Shown: positions 46,911 to 56,270, counted from the first letter of the stretch. The stretch is 64,000 nt of DNA from Pseudomonas sp. M30-35 (GCF_002163625.1 NZ_CP020892.1:4402001-4466000), one strand, 5' to 3'. Program-made: numbers and translations. The notes: generated by a model from the sequence alone, not told the origin.

Positions 46911-46982
46911 CGCTAGTGCATGTCCGTTAAAAAGATATCACGAGAGATATTTCATGACATTTTCATGGTGGGGTCTTCATGG

Positions 46983-47016
46983 AAAAAACACCCTGTCAGC
47001 ATACGCTTCCAGGGTG
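46983..47016 (-). terminator. Terminator of adhesin D
   Basis: CACCCTG (46989-46995) pairs with CAGGGTG (47010-47016); on the minus strand six Ts follow. It is a copy of the hairpin after adhesin C, with about 115 bp of flanking sequence also duplicated. Confidence 0.8.
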
Positions 47017-47083
47017 GGGGGACCATCTCATTAGCCCCGACCGAAGCCGGGGGAGTTGTCAAAGTCAGATAATACTTTTCAAG

Positions 47084-50000
47084 TTATGAAACCTGCTGCA
47101 GCTCCACGCCCTGCTGCACCAGCAGCTCAACGTTCAGGTCTGCGTGTTGGTAGACTTCATACTGCACGCCGCCTGCGGTGACCTGCCCTGCATCCTGCCA
47201 GTCGCGGGCCATATCTTCCACCTTCAGCTCAACCACGTCCCCGGCATCACCGGTAATGGCCAGCTGCTGCTTGCCATCCTGAATAAACAGGTTGTCATGT
47301 GCTTCGCTCAGAATGTCGGTCAGCGTCAGTTGCAGGGTGTTCTGCTGCTGATCGGTAATATCTGCTGTAGCCCCCTGCAGCCCCTGCTGCTCATTCACTT
47401 CGGACAGGGTCATCACTGAAGGCTGTGCGTTATGGAGCTCATCTCCAACCAGTTGCACGTCCACATCAGATGAGTACATTAAGCTTTGCCCCTGCAGGTT
47501 TACACTTTTTTGCACCATAGTGATGTTATCCAGCCAGAAATCATTGCCAACTGCATTTGCAGTTTTGTCATTGAACGCTAGAACCACTTCACCGCTCGTT
47601 TCTGCGGTCCAGCTCCCCTTCACATAGGTGACACCATCCTGCGCAGTTTCATAGGATGTCACCGCTTGGCCGTTCACCGTCATAGCAACAGAGGCTCGCT
47701 GTCCCTCATCAACAGCTTGCTCATTGCGCCCATAAGCAAACTCGAAGTTATAGCTCTGACCGGCTCTCACCAAGATAGTGGTACTCATAACATCGCCAGA
47801 ATAGTCAGTTCCAAGCTCGGAATTGGTGTTGAAATAAATACGTCCATCCCGGAAGCTCACATTCCCCGGCTTAGCATTTTCATCTACCAGCGTCCAGCCC
47901 TGAGTTGTCTTATCATTGAAATTCCAGCTGTACGTCTCAGGCAAATCAAAGTTATCAGCTACGCGCTGAAAGGAGTAATCCTCTACAGCACTCTTGTTAC
48001 CTGCTGCGTCAATAGCATATACACTGAAATTATGGATACCGTGCTGAAGTACACCAAAATTGTATTCCCACTTTCCGTCACTGTTTGTCTGAACGCTAGC
48101 GTTATACGAGTAGCCTGTTGATGGTACTGTTTCAGAAATGTAAACCGTACTGCCTGGCTCAGCTGTACCTGTAAGCGTCGGATACAAGTCATCTGATTTA
48201 CCGCCATCAGGCACTAGGCCCGTCTTCACGCCAGAGTCATCTATCAGGCCATCAATGGTTACTGAAGTGTGCGTATCCACATTCACCACAAAGCCCGCAG
48301 ACTTGCCGCTGACATTACCTGCCGCATCCGTTGCCGTTGCCGTAAAGGTGTGCTTCCCTTCGCTGCGGGCTGACGGAGTGAAACTCCAGTTGCCGCTGCT
48401 GTCTGCTGTGACAGAACCTGTCACTGAGCCATTATCGTAAATCTTCACGATACTGTTGGCTTCAGCCTTACCGTTCAGCGCTGGCGCGGTGTCATCGGTG
48501 CTGGCACCGTTTGACAAGTTACCTTTTGATGCTCCCACATCGTCGTAAACACTAGTAATAACGGGTGCATCAGGTGCAGTGGTGTCTTTGTCTTCAGCAT
48601 AATAAATCAGCCAGCTATTACTGTTTTCACTGATATTTCCAGAGGCATCAGTTGCAACCGCATAATAATTATACCCGCCTCCTGATGTCGCACTGTAGCT
48701 GAGCTCCACAGACCAACTGCCGTCTTCACCGGCGATGGTCTGCCCTCTCACGCTGTTGTTAAAATCATAAATGGTGATCTGTGCCCCGGCCTCCGCCGTA
48801 CCGTGCATAACCGGTCGGGTATCATCCGTTGCATCTCCATTAGCGATGTCTCCCTGATATTCGCCCACGTTATCGTACGCACCAGTGATAACCGGGGCGT
48901 CAGGTGCAGTGGTGTCAGTATCAATGTTCAGTACAAACTGCGCTGAGGCTCCACTGACATTGCCTGCGGCATCTGTTGCAGTGGCGGTGAAAGTATGTAA
49001 GCCCTCGCTGAGAGGCAGGCCGTAAATAGCCCAGCTCCCGGTAATGGTTGTGATCGTGGAGCCCACCACACTACCGTTTTCATAAACTGTTATCAGGCTG
49101 CCCACTTCGGCGGTGCCGAGTAAATCAGGCCTGGTATCGTCCGTGGTGCCGCCGTTATACACGGGTCCCTGAATCTCACCGACATTATCCTTGGCCAGTA
49201 GAAATTCCGGAGCATCCGGTGGCGAGGTATCCGGAAGAGCAATGTTCAACTCAAAGCCCATAGAGCTTGCGCTGGTATTACCGGACGCATCCGTTGCGGT
49301 AACAGTGAAGGTGTGCTCACCTACACTGCGTACGGGCAGCGTGAAGTCCCAGGCTCCGCCGCTGCCTGCTGTGGTTGAGCCAATCGCCTTGCCGTTATCG
49401 TAAATCGTCACGACACTATTGGCTTCAGCATTCCCGGCTAGTTGCGGCGTGGTATCTTCGGTAGTTTCGCCGGCGTCGAGTCCATTCAGTGAGCTGCCAG
49501 TGTCGTCAATAGCGAAAGTGATTTCCGGAACATCAGGTGCAGTGGTGTCGTCCTGGTTTTCACCAACAAACTGGATTGAATATTTGTCACCGTAGTCATA
49601 CCAGGCGTTCCCGGCTTTATCCACGCCGCTGATGCCAAACGAGTAAGTCCCCTGACTGGTGAACGCTTTTGGCTGATAGCTCCAGGTGCCGTCTGCACCG
49701 GCAGTCACGCTCTGGTAATACAGCTCTTTGCCGTTCGGGCCAAAGACGTGAATGTCTACACGACTGTTAGCTTCCGCATGGCCGGTCAGTACCGGGCGGC
49801 TGTCATCGGTCAGTCCACCATCAGCAACGTTGCCCTGCGCACCCCCTTGGTTATCGGTAACCGTGTCGATTACTGGTTTGATGATTGTTGTGTCAACGGT
49901 AATGTCGAAGCTGGCAGTCTGCGCGCTTTCGCCGGCTGCGTTTACGGCAGCAACGGTTAGACCGTGAGCGCCGTCTGTCAAGTCAGTGGCAGGAGTGAAT

Positions 50001-51259
50001 GTCCATTTGCCGTCGGCGGCAGCCGTCGTGGAGCCGAGCAGTACGCCGTTGTCATAGATGTTGATAACCGCGCCAGCCTCAGCATGGCCGGACAGCGCCG
50101 GGCGCGCATCATTGGTCAGGCCACCGTCCTGCAGCTCACCTGTGAAGCCTTTATAACCCTTAACGTCATCCACCACGCTGTCAATCACTGGCGCCGCCGG
50201 GGTGGCCACATCCTGGTTTGCACCAACAAACTGGATTGAATATTTGTCACCGTAGTCATACCAGGCGTTCCCGGCTTTATCCACGCCGCTGATGCCAAAC
50301 GAGTACGTTCCCTGCGTGGTGAACGCTTTCGGTTGGTAGCTCCAGGTGCCGTCTGCACCGGCAGTCACACTCTGGTAATACAGCTCTTTGCCATTCGGGC
50401 CGAAGACGTGAATATCCACACGGCTGTTGGCTTCCGCATGACCGGTCAGTACCGGTCGGCTGTCATCGGTCAGGCCGCCGTCAGCTACGACACCCCGTGC
50501 AGCACCCTGGTCGTCGGTGACCGCATCCAATACCGGCTTGCTGATAACGGTGTCAACGGTAATGTCGAAACTGGCAGTCTGCGCGCTTTCGCCGGCTGCG
50601 TTTACAGCTGCCGCGGTCAGGCTGTGAGCCCCGTCTGCCAGGTTAGTAGCAGGGGTGAATGTCCAAGTACCGTTATCTGTGGCCGTAACAGAGCCCAGCA
50701 GTTTTCCGTTGTCATAAATATTAACGATGCTGCCAGCATCGGCACGACCGGACAACGCCGGACGCGCATCATTGGTCAGGCCACCGTCCTGCAGTTCACC
50801 TGTGAAACCTTTATAACCCTTAACGTCATCCACCACGCTGTCAATAATCGGCGCCGCAGGTGGGCCACCCACATCCTGGTTGGCTTCTGTGGTAGTGATG
50901 TTGTACTCGTTGGAGAGCCACTGCGTGTTGCCGTTAGCCGGGTCAATCAGGCTTACCTGAAACGCATTTTCGGTTCCCGCGATTAACGGCGTCTCTGGCG
51001 TGTACGACCACTTGCCGTCATCCTCTACCACGGTATAACCCACAACGGAACCGTTAAGGAAAACGCGGATGCTAAGCCCTTCAGCTCCCGGCAGATAACC
51101 GGAGAGGGTGGGCTGCAGGTCATCGGTCAGACCACCATCGGCAATCACCCCCTGATGGCTGCCGATGTTATCAGCAATGCTGTCAATGTGAATGAGGGTA
51201 GAAAAATCTATGGCCAGTGCCGCAAGGTTATTTTCTGTTTTTTTAGTTACATCAGACAT
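47084..51259 (-). CDS. Adhesin D: large Ig-like-repeat adhesin with jelly-roll domain
   Basis: A 1391-residue paralogue of adhesin C with the same N-terminus (MSDVTKKTENNLAALAIDF) and C-terminal 90 residues. About ten Ig-like modules are present; a two-module unit of 660 bp is repeated (49552-50211 and 50212-50871). Residues about 1105-1250 are a jelly-roll domain (ETYSWNFNDKTTQGWTLV, SGEVVLAFNDKTANA, DFWLDNITMV) resembling carbohydrate-binding modules. The C-terminal domain (LTDILSEAHDNLFIQDG to VQQGVELQQ) is the likely secretion signal. No RTX repeats, signal peptide or anchor are visible. Expected to be exported by the local type I system. Confidence 0.88.
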   Translation of the reverse strand: MSDVTKKTENNLAALAIDFSTLIHIDSIADNIGSHQGVIADGGLTDDLQPTLSGYLPGAEGLSIRVFLNGSVVGYTVVEDDGKWSYTPETPLIAGTENAFQVSLIDPANGNTQWLSNEYNITTTEANQDVGGPPAAPIIDSVVDDVKGYKGFTGELQDGGLTNDARPALSGRADAGSIVNIYDNGKLLGSVTATDNGTWTFTPATNLADGAHSLTAAAVNAAGESAQTASFDITVDTVISKPVLDAVTDDQGAARGVVADGGLTDDSRPVLTGHAEANSRVDIHVFGPNGKELYYQSVTAGADGTWSYQPKAFTTQGTYSFGISGVDKAGNAWYDYGDKYSIQFVGANQDVATPAAPVIDSVVDDVKGYKGFTGELQDGGLTNDARPALSGHAEAGAVINIYDNGVLLGSTTAAADGKWTFTPATDLTDGAHGLTVAAVNAAGESAQTASFDITVDTTIIKPVIDTVTDNQGGAQGNVADGGLTDDSRPVLTGHAEANSRVDIHVFGPNGKELYYQSVTAGADGTWSYQPKAFTSQGTYSFGISGVDKAGNAWYDYGDKYSIQFVGENQDDTTAPDVPEITFAIDDTGSSLNGLDAGETTEDTTPQLAGNAEANSVVTIYDNGKAIGSTTAGSGGAWDFTLPVRSVGEHTFTVTATDASGNTSASSMGFELNIALPDTSPPDAPEFLLAKDNVGEIQGPVYNGGTTDDTRPDLLGTAEVGSLITVYENGSVVGSTITTITGSWAIYGLPLSEGLHTFTATATDAAGNVSGASAQFVLNIDTDTTAPDAPVITGAYDNVGEYQGDIANGDATDDTRPVMHGTAEAGAQITIYDFNNSVRGQTIAGEDGSWSVELSYSATSGGGYNYYAVATDASGNISENSNSWLIYYAEDKDTTAPDAPVITSVYDDVGASKGNLSNGASTDDTAPALNGKAEANSIVKIYDNGSVTGSVTADSSGNWSFTPSARSEGKHTFTATATDAAGNVSGKSAGFVVNVDTHTSVTIDGLIDDSGVKTGLVPDGGKSDDLYPTLTGTAEPGSTVYISETVPSTGYSYNASVQTNSDGKWEYNFGVLQHGIHNFSVYAIDAAGNKSAVEDYSFQRVADNFDLPETYSWNFNDKTTQGWTLVDENAKPGNVSFRDGRIYFNTNSELGTDYSGDVMSTTILVRAGQSYNFEFAYGRNEQAVDEGQRASVAMTVNGQAVTSYETAQDGVTYVKGSWTAETSGEVVLAFNDKTANAVGNDFWLDNITMVQKSVNLQGQSLMYSSDVDVQLVGDELHNAQPSVMTLSEVNEQQGLQGATADITDQQQNTLQLTLTDILSEAHDNLFIQDGKQQLAITGDAGDVVELKVEDMARDWQDAGQVTAGGVQYEVYQHADLNVELLVQQGVELQQVS
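49552..50871 (-). repeat. Two 660-bp repeats inside adhesin D
   Basis: Two in-frame units of 660 bp, each encoding two Ig-like modules. Blocks such as the one encoding NAWYDYGDKYSIQFVG are almost identical, while other parts differ, so the copies are mosaics maintained by recombination. Confidence 0.85.
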
Positions 51260-51640
51260 AATATCCGGTTCTCCGTTATTTAATAACTGCATAAACAACA
51301 CTCAAAAACGAGAGCTGTTTCCCTGATGGGTATTCTCGATAACAGTAAATATTACCGCTACGCAGAATAATGGAGGCCGTTACACAACGGAATCGACGGC
51401 ATTTAAAAAGTATAATTTATAAAACAGAATAACCATAAAAGCAGGTGATCAGGATATATCGCGACTTCACAAATCACTGGAAAAACAAAAATCAGCGCAT
51501 CGCCATAAGATATTACAAACAAACCAAATTCGTTATTTTGAAAAGCACAATAATAAATAACCGCATAACGTGGCGACTCGAATTTAATTTAACTTTATGT
51601 AAAAGCTCAAGAAAAAGGTATGACACTATTAAATCTGACG

Positions 51641-52298
51641 GGTGAGTGTAACTGGCTAAACGATAAAAGCTGGCTGAAGTAGAAGGCTTTTTCAGTAAAA
51701 ACAGGAAAGCAGTTCGCCACCATGCTTGTTTTGCAGGATAAGGCCACGGGGAATGTCAGCTTTGAATTCTCTACAAACACAATAGTATTTTATCCATTAG
51801 AATCTTAGGTTATTTAATGGCTAGTAACACTTACGGCGAAGTTATGCGCGTTTTATCTAACGTGCGCAACATCCGTGCATTTGTCCGTGACAATTGAAAG
51901 TGAAGGATTTGACCCTTGGCAATTGGCGGGTGATGAATTTCAACCTAGAACTCGAACAAACTGGTGGAACCACTAGTTCCAACACTTAAACAGCATGTAG
52001 ACCACGACTTGAGTGCCAACGTTATCCGCAAAGCTCTAGGTGATGGGCAGCGTCCGATCTTTGACTGATCACGCCACCGTCAAACCCCGTTGATCCTGGG
52101 CTTTTCGAGGGGTGAAGTCCAACGGAACGAAAACGTACACTAAATGTGTATTCCGACGATTCTGACACCCAGTTCCAGCGATTGCACCCGGCATATCCTT
52201 AGAGCTGTTCTGGCACAATGTTCGTAAATAGGAGCCAATTGGCCGATATCTTGAAAAAGGTACACTCTTGCCTGATTCGACAATACAAGGAGATTTTC
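51641..52298. other. Island right boundary, no clear gene
   Basis: About 660 bases between the adhesin D control region and the toxin gene. Short fragments such as 51817-51897 (MASNTYGEVMRVLSNVRN) and a later frame VEPLVPTLKQHVDHDLSANV look like decayed coding sequence I cannot assign. The last 40 bp hold the toxin ribosome site. Confidence 0.45.
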
Positions 52299-53561
52299 AT
52301 GGCGACGGACAGCTTTAAAGACCAGACTTACCCGTTCGATCAGAGTTCGGATCTGGACACCGGCTGGCTGGCGGACAGCACCGGCACCCGCGACTCCAGT
52401 TGGGGAACTAATCACGGCTGGGGCCGTCAGGCCGAGTTGCCGAAGACCAAGCCAGCTAACGGCGGCGCATCCTTTGCCGCATGGGAGCAGAAAGCTGAAG
52501 CCATCCCCGAGCTTTCGGACTGGCCACCACCGGACATGCCCAAGTTCCCCGTCCCACTGCCGCCCGGTTTTTATGTCGTACCACGCAGCATGTCCGGCGA
52601 GCAGGTACTCGCCAAGTTGTTTGCCGATACGCCCTACAAAGATCTGGTCAGCCGCATCAAGTCGCTGAATCCCACCTTCGCCCAAGGTTTCAAGGCTGGG
52701 GAAATGTTGGTCTTGGGTAACCTCATCAACCCAACCGCCTGCCTGCGTGAAGAGGCCGACCTGATGGCGGCTGCCGCCAAGGTACGTACCGCCCTGGAGC
52801 CGTTGAGCGAAGGCGAAGCCGACTTCATGGCAAGGCATCAGGCTGAAATTGCCTTGATGGTGGGTGGCGCCAGCAAGTCGCTAGGGATTAGCACCGACAT
52901 GCTGGGAAAGGGCTTGAAGCAGATCGAGGAGACGCTTCGCGACATCGAGTTTCTCCACCAACGCGAATTTGCCACACATGGCCATCTGCAAAGTTCGCAA
53001 TTCTTTGCCACCCGCCAGCAGTTGTACCGCCAGCTCGACAAGCAGTTGAAGGCCACCTTCCTCGGCAAGCAGCTAGGCTTGGGAAGCTATTCAACCCTGC
53101 GCCGTGACCTCGGCATTTCTACCCGCAGCCTGGTACACCATTGGAGCAATGGCGGTGCACCGGGCCAGATTCCCGGCTACGCCACCCATATGGACGAGGT
53201 CGCCAAAGCGGCCAAATACCTCAAGTACGGCGGCTATATTGGCATCGCCTTGGGCGGCACGGCCTCTACCTTGAAGGTTAAGGAGGTGTGCGAGGCGGGG
53301 GAAACCCAGGCGTGCCAGAAAATCCGCTTCACTGAGACGGGCAGCTTTGCTGGGGGGGTAGGTGGTGGATCAGCAGGAATATGGGCTGGTGGGCTTGCTA
53401 TTCCGACAGTTTGCCCGGCTATCGGACTAGCTTCGGGCGGCTTAGGTGGAATCGTTTGCGGCCTAGTTGTAATCGCCGGGGCTTCGGTTGCTGGCAGTGC
53501 TGGTGGTGGGTGGGCTGGAGGTTTGGTGGGAGAGAAAATCTACGAGAGGAGCCAGCAATGA
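52299..53561 (+). CDS. Putative pore-forming effector (LysM-like and glycine-zipper)
   Basis: A 420-residue protein starting at 52299 with AAGGAG 6 bases upstream. There is no signal peptide. Residues 88-141 resemble a LysM fold (FYVVPRSMSGEQVLAKLF, LNPTFAQGFKAGEMLVLGN). A helical middle part (about 150-320) carries Gln-rich coiled-coil stretches. Residues 350-415 are a Gly/Ala-rich hydrophobic tail (GSFAGGVGGGSAG, GLASGGLGGIVCGLVVI, AGSAGGGWAGGLVGEKIYE), a glycine zipper as in pore-forming bacterial toxins such as type VI effector Tse4. It overlaps a membrane protein gene by ATGA, and tail fragments recur downstream, as in polymorphic toxin-immunity loci. A type VI or contact-dependent delivery route is inferred; no PAAR, Hcp or VgrG gene is in view. 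Confidence 0.7.
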   Translation: MATDSFKDQTYPFDQSSDLDTGWLADSTGTRDSSWGTNHGWGRQAELPKTKPANGGASFAAWEQKAEAIPELSDWPPPDMPKFPVPLPPGFYVVPRSMSGEQVLAKLFADTPYKDLVSRIKSLNPTFAQGFKAGEMLVLGNLINPTACLREEADLMAAAAKVRTALEPLSEGEADFMARHQAEIALMVGGASKSLGISTDMLGKGLKQIEETLRDIEFLHQREFATHGHLQSSQFFATRQQLYRQLDKQLKATFLGKQLGLGSYSTLRRDLGISTRSLVHHWSNGGAPGQIPGYATHMDEVAKAAKYLKYGGYIGIALGGTASTLKVKEVCEAGETQACQKIRFTETGSFAGGVGGGSAGIWAGGLAIPTVCPAIGLASGGLGGIVCGLVVIAGASVAGSAGGGWAGGLVGEKIYERSQQ

Positions 53562-53965
53562 ACTTCAACGTTTGGTTTGAAACTTGGCCCTTGGATTTGC
53601 AGATTGCCTTTCTTTTGGCACCCTTCGTGATTGCGCTGTCTGGCGTTGCGATTGGCGTCTATATCGCTTGTAGCCGCCACTTCGATAGCATGATCTCGGC
53701 GTTTCCCAAAAGCGCTTGGGCTAGACAGCGGGACATCTTGGGAACAAGCAGTCTGGCCTCGCGGTGCTACTTGGTCAGCTCGCTCAGCGGTGCCTTGCTC
53801 TTTCCGCAGCACCTTGTTCGCAAAGGAGTGATCGATGCCGACGATGTCAGCGATTTCCCCCCTTCGCTGAGGCGTCTGATGGCAGTATCCGCTTGGCTGG
53901 TAATTGTCGGCATGGCCTGGTTATTCCTGGCTGTTGGCCTGCTCAAGCTTAGCGGTGCCACATAA
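53558..53965 (+). CDS. Putative membrane immunity protein 1
   Basis: A 135-residue protein with membrane helices at about 15-37 (IAFLLAPFVIALSGVAIGVY) and 110-130 (AVSAWLVIVGMAWLFLAVGL), with a soluble loop between them. The ATG overlaps the toxin stop by 4 bp. The C-terminal 18 residues GMAWLFLAVGLLKLSGAT are identical to immunity protein 2. Pore-forming effectors are usually paired with inner-membrane immunity proteins, which fits. Confidence 0.72.
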   Translation: MNFNVWFETWPLDLQIAFLLAPFVIALSGVAIGVYIACSRHFDSMISAFPKSAWARQRDILGTSSLASRCYLVSSLSGALLFPQHLVRKGVIDADDVSDFPPSLRRLMAVSAWLVIVGMAWLFLAVGLLKLSGAT

Positions 53966-53973
53966 CCCTCTGA

Positions 53974-54060
53974 TTGTAATCGCCAGGGCTTCGGTTGCTG
54001 GCAGTGTTGGCGGGGGGGTGGGCTGGTGGGCTAGCGGGAGAAGAAATCTATAAGGTGTTG
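53974..54060 (+). pseudogene. Broken copy of the toxin tail
   Basis: TTGTAATCGCC..GGGCTTCGGTTGCTGG and the following bases match the last 90 bases of the toxin gene (53466-53556). It has lost the frame (VIARASVAGSV then GWWASG) and is placed directly before immunity gene 2. It is a relic of a duplicated toxin-tail/immunity unit. Confidence 0.85.
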
Positions 54061-54062
54061 CA

Positions 54063-54461
54063 ATGATTGACTTTTATAGTTGGCACCCATACTTACGAAT
54101 CACTTTCCTTCTCGCACCTTTCGTGATTGCGCTGTCTGGCTTGGCTGTTCAGGTATACATCACCCATCGTTACTATGATCAAGTTATTTCGGCGTTTCCA
54201 AATAGCCTTGGCGTACGGAATTATCAACGGATGTGGGCAGGATTCGATTTCATATCGCGCTGCATGCAGGTTGGTAGCACCGGAGGTTTCGTACTCTGGC
54301 CAAATATCCATATTCGGCAAGGCACACTTGACCCGGAGGAAGTCCGCAACTTCCCCCCCGAAATAAAACGGCTTATGGTCATTGCTTGGCGACTCGGCTT
54401 TGTCGGCATGGCCTGGCTGTTCCTGGCTGTTGGCCTGCTCAAGCTTAGCGGTGCCACATAA
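54063..54461 (+). CDS. Putative membrane immunity protein 2
   Basis: A 132-residue paralogue of immunity protein 1: FLLAPFVIALSGLAVQVYI near the start, RRLMAV-like KRLMVIAWRLGFVGMAWL and the identical C-terminus LFLAVGLLKLSGAT. The middle loop (residues 35-95) differs more, as expected if it binds a different toxin tail. The start spacing from the toxin relic is the same as in the first unit. It lies about 505 bp after immunity gene 1. Confidence 0.72.
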   Translation: MIDFYSWHPYLRITFLLAPFVIALSGLAVQVYITHRYYDQVISAFPNSLGVRNYQRMWAGFDFISRCMQVGSTGGFVLWPNIHIRQGTLDPEEVRNFPPEIKRLMVIAWRLGFVGMAWLFLAVGLLKLSGAT

Positions 54462-54469
54462 CCCTCTGG

Positions 54470-54506
54470 TTGTAATCGCCAGGGCTTCGCTTACTGGCAG
54501 TGCTGT
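54470..54506 (+). pseudogene. Second relic of the toxin tail
   Basis: TTGTAATCGCCAGGGCTTCG and a further 17 bases again match the toxin tail. It begins 496 bp after the first relic and stops at about 54506. It shows that the tail-immunity unit was once present three times or more, or that the array broke here. Confidence 0.75.
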
Positions 54507-54530
54507 TTTTCAGCAGCGCCTTAGTGTCGA

Positions 54531-56270
54531 CTAGTTGGTCGCCACGTCATCCTTGCTCAACTGTATTTTCTTTGGCTTGATCAAGCTGAAATCAATCAAC
54601 GACTTCGGTTTATACGGATCGCCAATGATTTGCGGACGGACGATGAATGTGTTGCTCACCAAGCTCTTGCTCTTATCCAACTCGCCAAAGCTCAGCCCAG
54701 CCAAATCAGCCCAGGTATGGATCAGGTTCGAGCTGCTGTAAGGCCGTTCAAGCATGCTGCTGAAGTCAAAAGAGTTGTGTGCTTTCCACTTATCCGACGC
54801 CCAGACCATAAACGGGATGGTATACATCGGCGAAGTTGGCTTACCTTCGTTACGACCAATCACACCACCTTTCGGAGTGTCGAACACGGCCTCGCCATGA
54901 TCCGACAGATACAACAGGAAACCATCCGGCTTGGTCGCTGAGAACTGCTTGATCAGGCTAGATACGACGAAGTCGTTGTACAGCACCGCATTGTCGTAGC
55001 TGTTGTAGGTTGCTAACTGGTCCTCAGTCACCCACTTTGGCGCGCCTTTATTATCGGTAAACTTGTCAAAGTCTTCCGGATAACGGTACTTGTAGCGCAT
55101 GTGCGTACCCAGCAAGTGCACCACAATCAGCTTGCGCGGCGCTTTGTCAGCCAACACTTTGGCAAAGGGCTCAAGTACATCACCGTCGTATTGGCGAGCA
55201 TTCTGATTGAGGTTGTTGTTCAGGTAATACTGCTCATCCGTCTGCTCAGAGAATGTGGTGAGCATGGTATTGCGCTTGGTCATGGTCTGCTGATTGGTGA
55301 TCCAGAAGGTCTTGTAACCGGCCTGTTTCATCATGTTGACCAACGATGGCGTCGTCAGATAACCGTCTGGATTCTTCTCATCGGCAAAGGTCAGAACCTG
55401 CTGCAGTGCCTCGATCGTGTAAGGGCGCGGCGTTACTACATTGTCGAATACCTGCAACTGATCACGCAGCTTATCCAGCTCCGGTGTAGTTTCACGCGGG
55501 TAGCCATAAAGGCTCATTCGCTGACGGTTGGTTGATTCACCAATTACCAACACCAAGGTTGTCGGCTTGTCAGCACGCACATCCTTCATATTCTCGAGCG
55601 GCGCAAGCTTGGCGTTGCCCGCCAGAAGCTTTTCCATGTTGTCGAGTTGCTGGCGGTATTTACCAAAGCCCACAACCAACTGCCAAGGCACTGCTGGCTC
55701 GATGCGCTCTGCAAACTGCTCGAGTGCCAGACCCAGCGTTGCACGCTTGCTGATCTCTTTAGCCAACGGGTAGCCAATCAAACTAAGCAGCAGCACAACA
55801 CTGAGCACCCGAGCCTGGGTAACGCCAAACTCGAGCGGTCGGATTTTGCGCCACAGTAACCAAGCAACAACGGTATAAACGAGATAGACCGGAATCATCC
55901 ACCACACGAAGTAGTGGCCAAAATATTCCATGCTTTCTGCCATGTTCGATTCGAACATGATGAAAATAACGCTTTGTGAAAATTGCTGGCCATAAATACA
56001 GAAGTAGCCCAACCCCACTAAAGAGCACGCCCATAAAACCACGCCAACCACAGCGGCGATGTTTTTGGTTTGCTTGGGGAATAACAAGACCGGGATCAGC
56101 CACATACCACTGACCAAAAACGCTTGGCGGAAACTGACAAAACCCGTGGTGTCTGTCAGTTGAATCAATAACTGTGTAACGCCGGAGAAATACCAGAAAA
56201 ACAGGAACAACCAACCGAGCCCTGCCCAATCCCAACGTTTTTCATCCTTGGCGGCTGCCGCTACTTGCAT
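54531..56270 (-). CDS. cptA: Phosphoethanolamine transferase CptA-like
   Basis: The 579-residue inner-membrane enzyme has five N-terminal helices and a periplasmic sulfatase-fold domain. The nucleophile Thr is in LVIGESTNRQRMSLYGY, metal ligands include the DHG motif in YLSDHGEAVFD, and VVHLLGTHMRYKYRYP is typical of the family. It adds phosphoethanolamine to lipopolysaccharide core or lipid A, changing resistance to cationic compounds. The start is at 56270, where GGAG lies 6 bases upstream; a TTG two codons earlier is less likely. It ends beside the toxin-immunity array. Confidence 0.9.
   Translation of the reverse strand: MQVAAAAKDEKRWDWAGLGWLFLFFWYFSGVTQLLIQLTDTTGFVSFRQAFLVSGMWLIPVLLFPKQTKNIAAVVGVVLWACSLVGLGYFCIYGQQFSQSVIFIMFESNMAESMEYFGHYFVWWMIPVYLVYTVVAWLLWRKIRPLEFGVTQARVLSVVLLLSLIGYPLAKEISKRATLGLALEQFAERIEPAVPWQLVVGFGKYRQQLDNMEKLLAGNAKLAPLENMKDVRADKPTTLVLVIGESTNRQRMSLYGYPRETTPELDKLRDQLQVFDNVVTPRPYTIEALQQVLTFADEKNPDGYLTTPSLVNMMKQAGYKTFWITNQQTMTKRNTMLTTFSEQTDEQYYLNNNLNQNARQYDGDVLEPFAKVLADKAPRKLIVVHLLGTHMRYKYRYPEDFDKFTDNKGAPKWVTEDQLATYNSYDNAVLYNDFVVSSLIKQFSATKPDGFLLYLSDHGEAVFDTPKGGVIGRNEGKPTSPMYTIPFMVWASDKWKAHNSFDFSSMLERPYSSSNLIHTWADLAGLSFGELDKSKSLVSNTFIVRPQIIGDPYKPKSLIDFSLIKPKKIQLSKDDVATN

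Noticed and set aside
43883..47040. The duplicated hairpin sequences considered as a CRISPR-like repeat
   Set aside because: Only two copies about 3.1 kb apart, each after an adhesin stop, so they are duplicated terminators.
21262..51259. RTX calcium-binding nonapeptides in the adhesins
   Set aside because: No GGxGxDxxx arrays are visible; the Asp-rich motifs belong to Ig-like modules.
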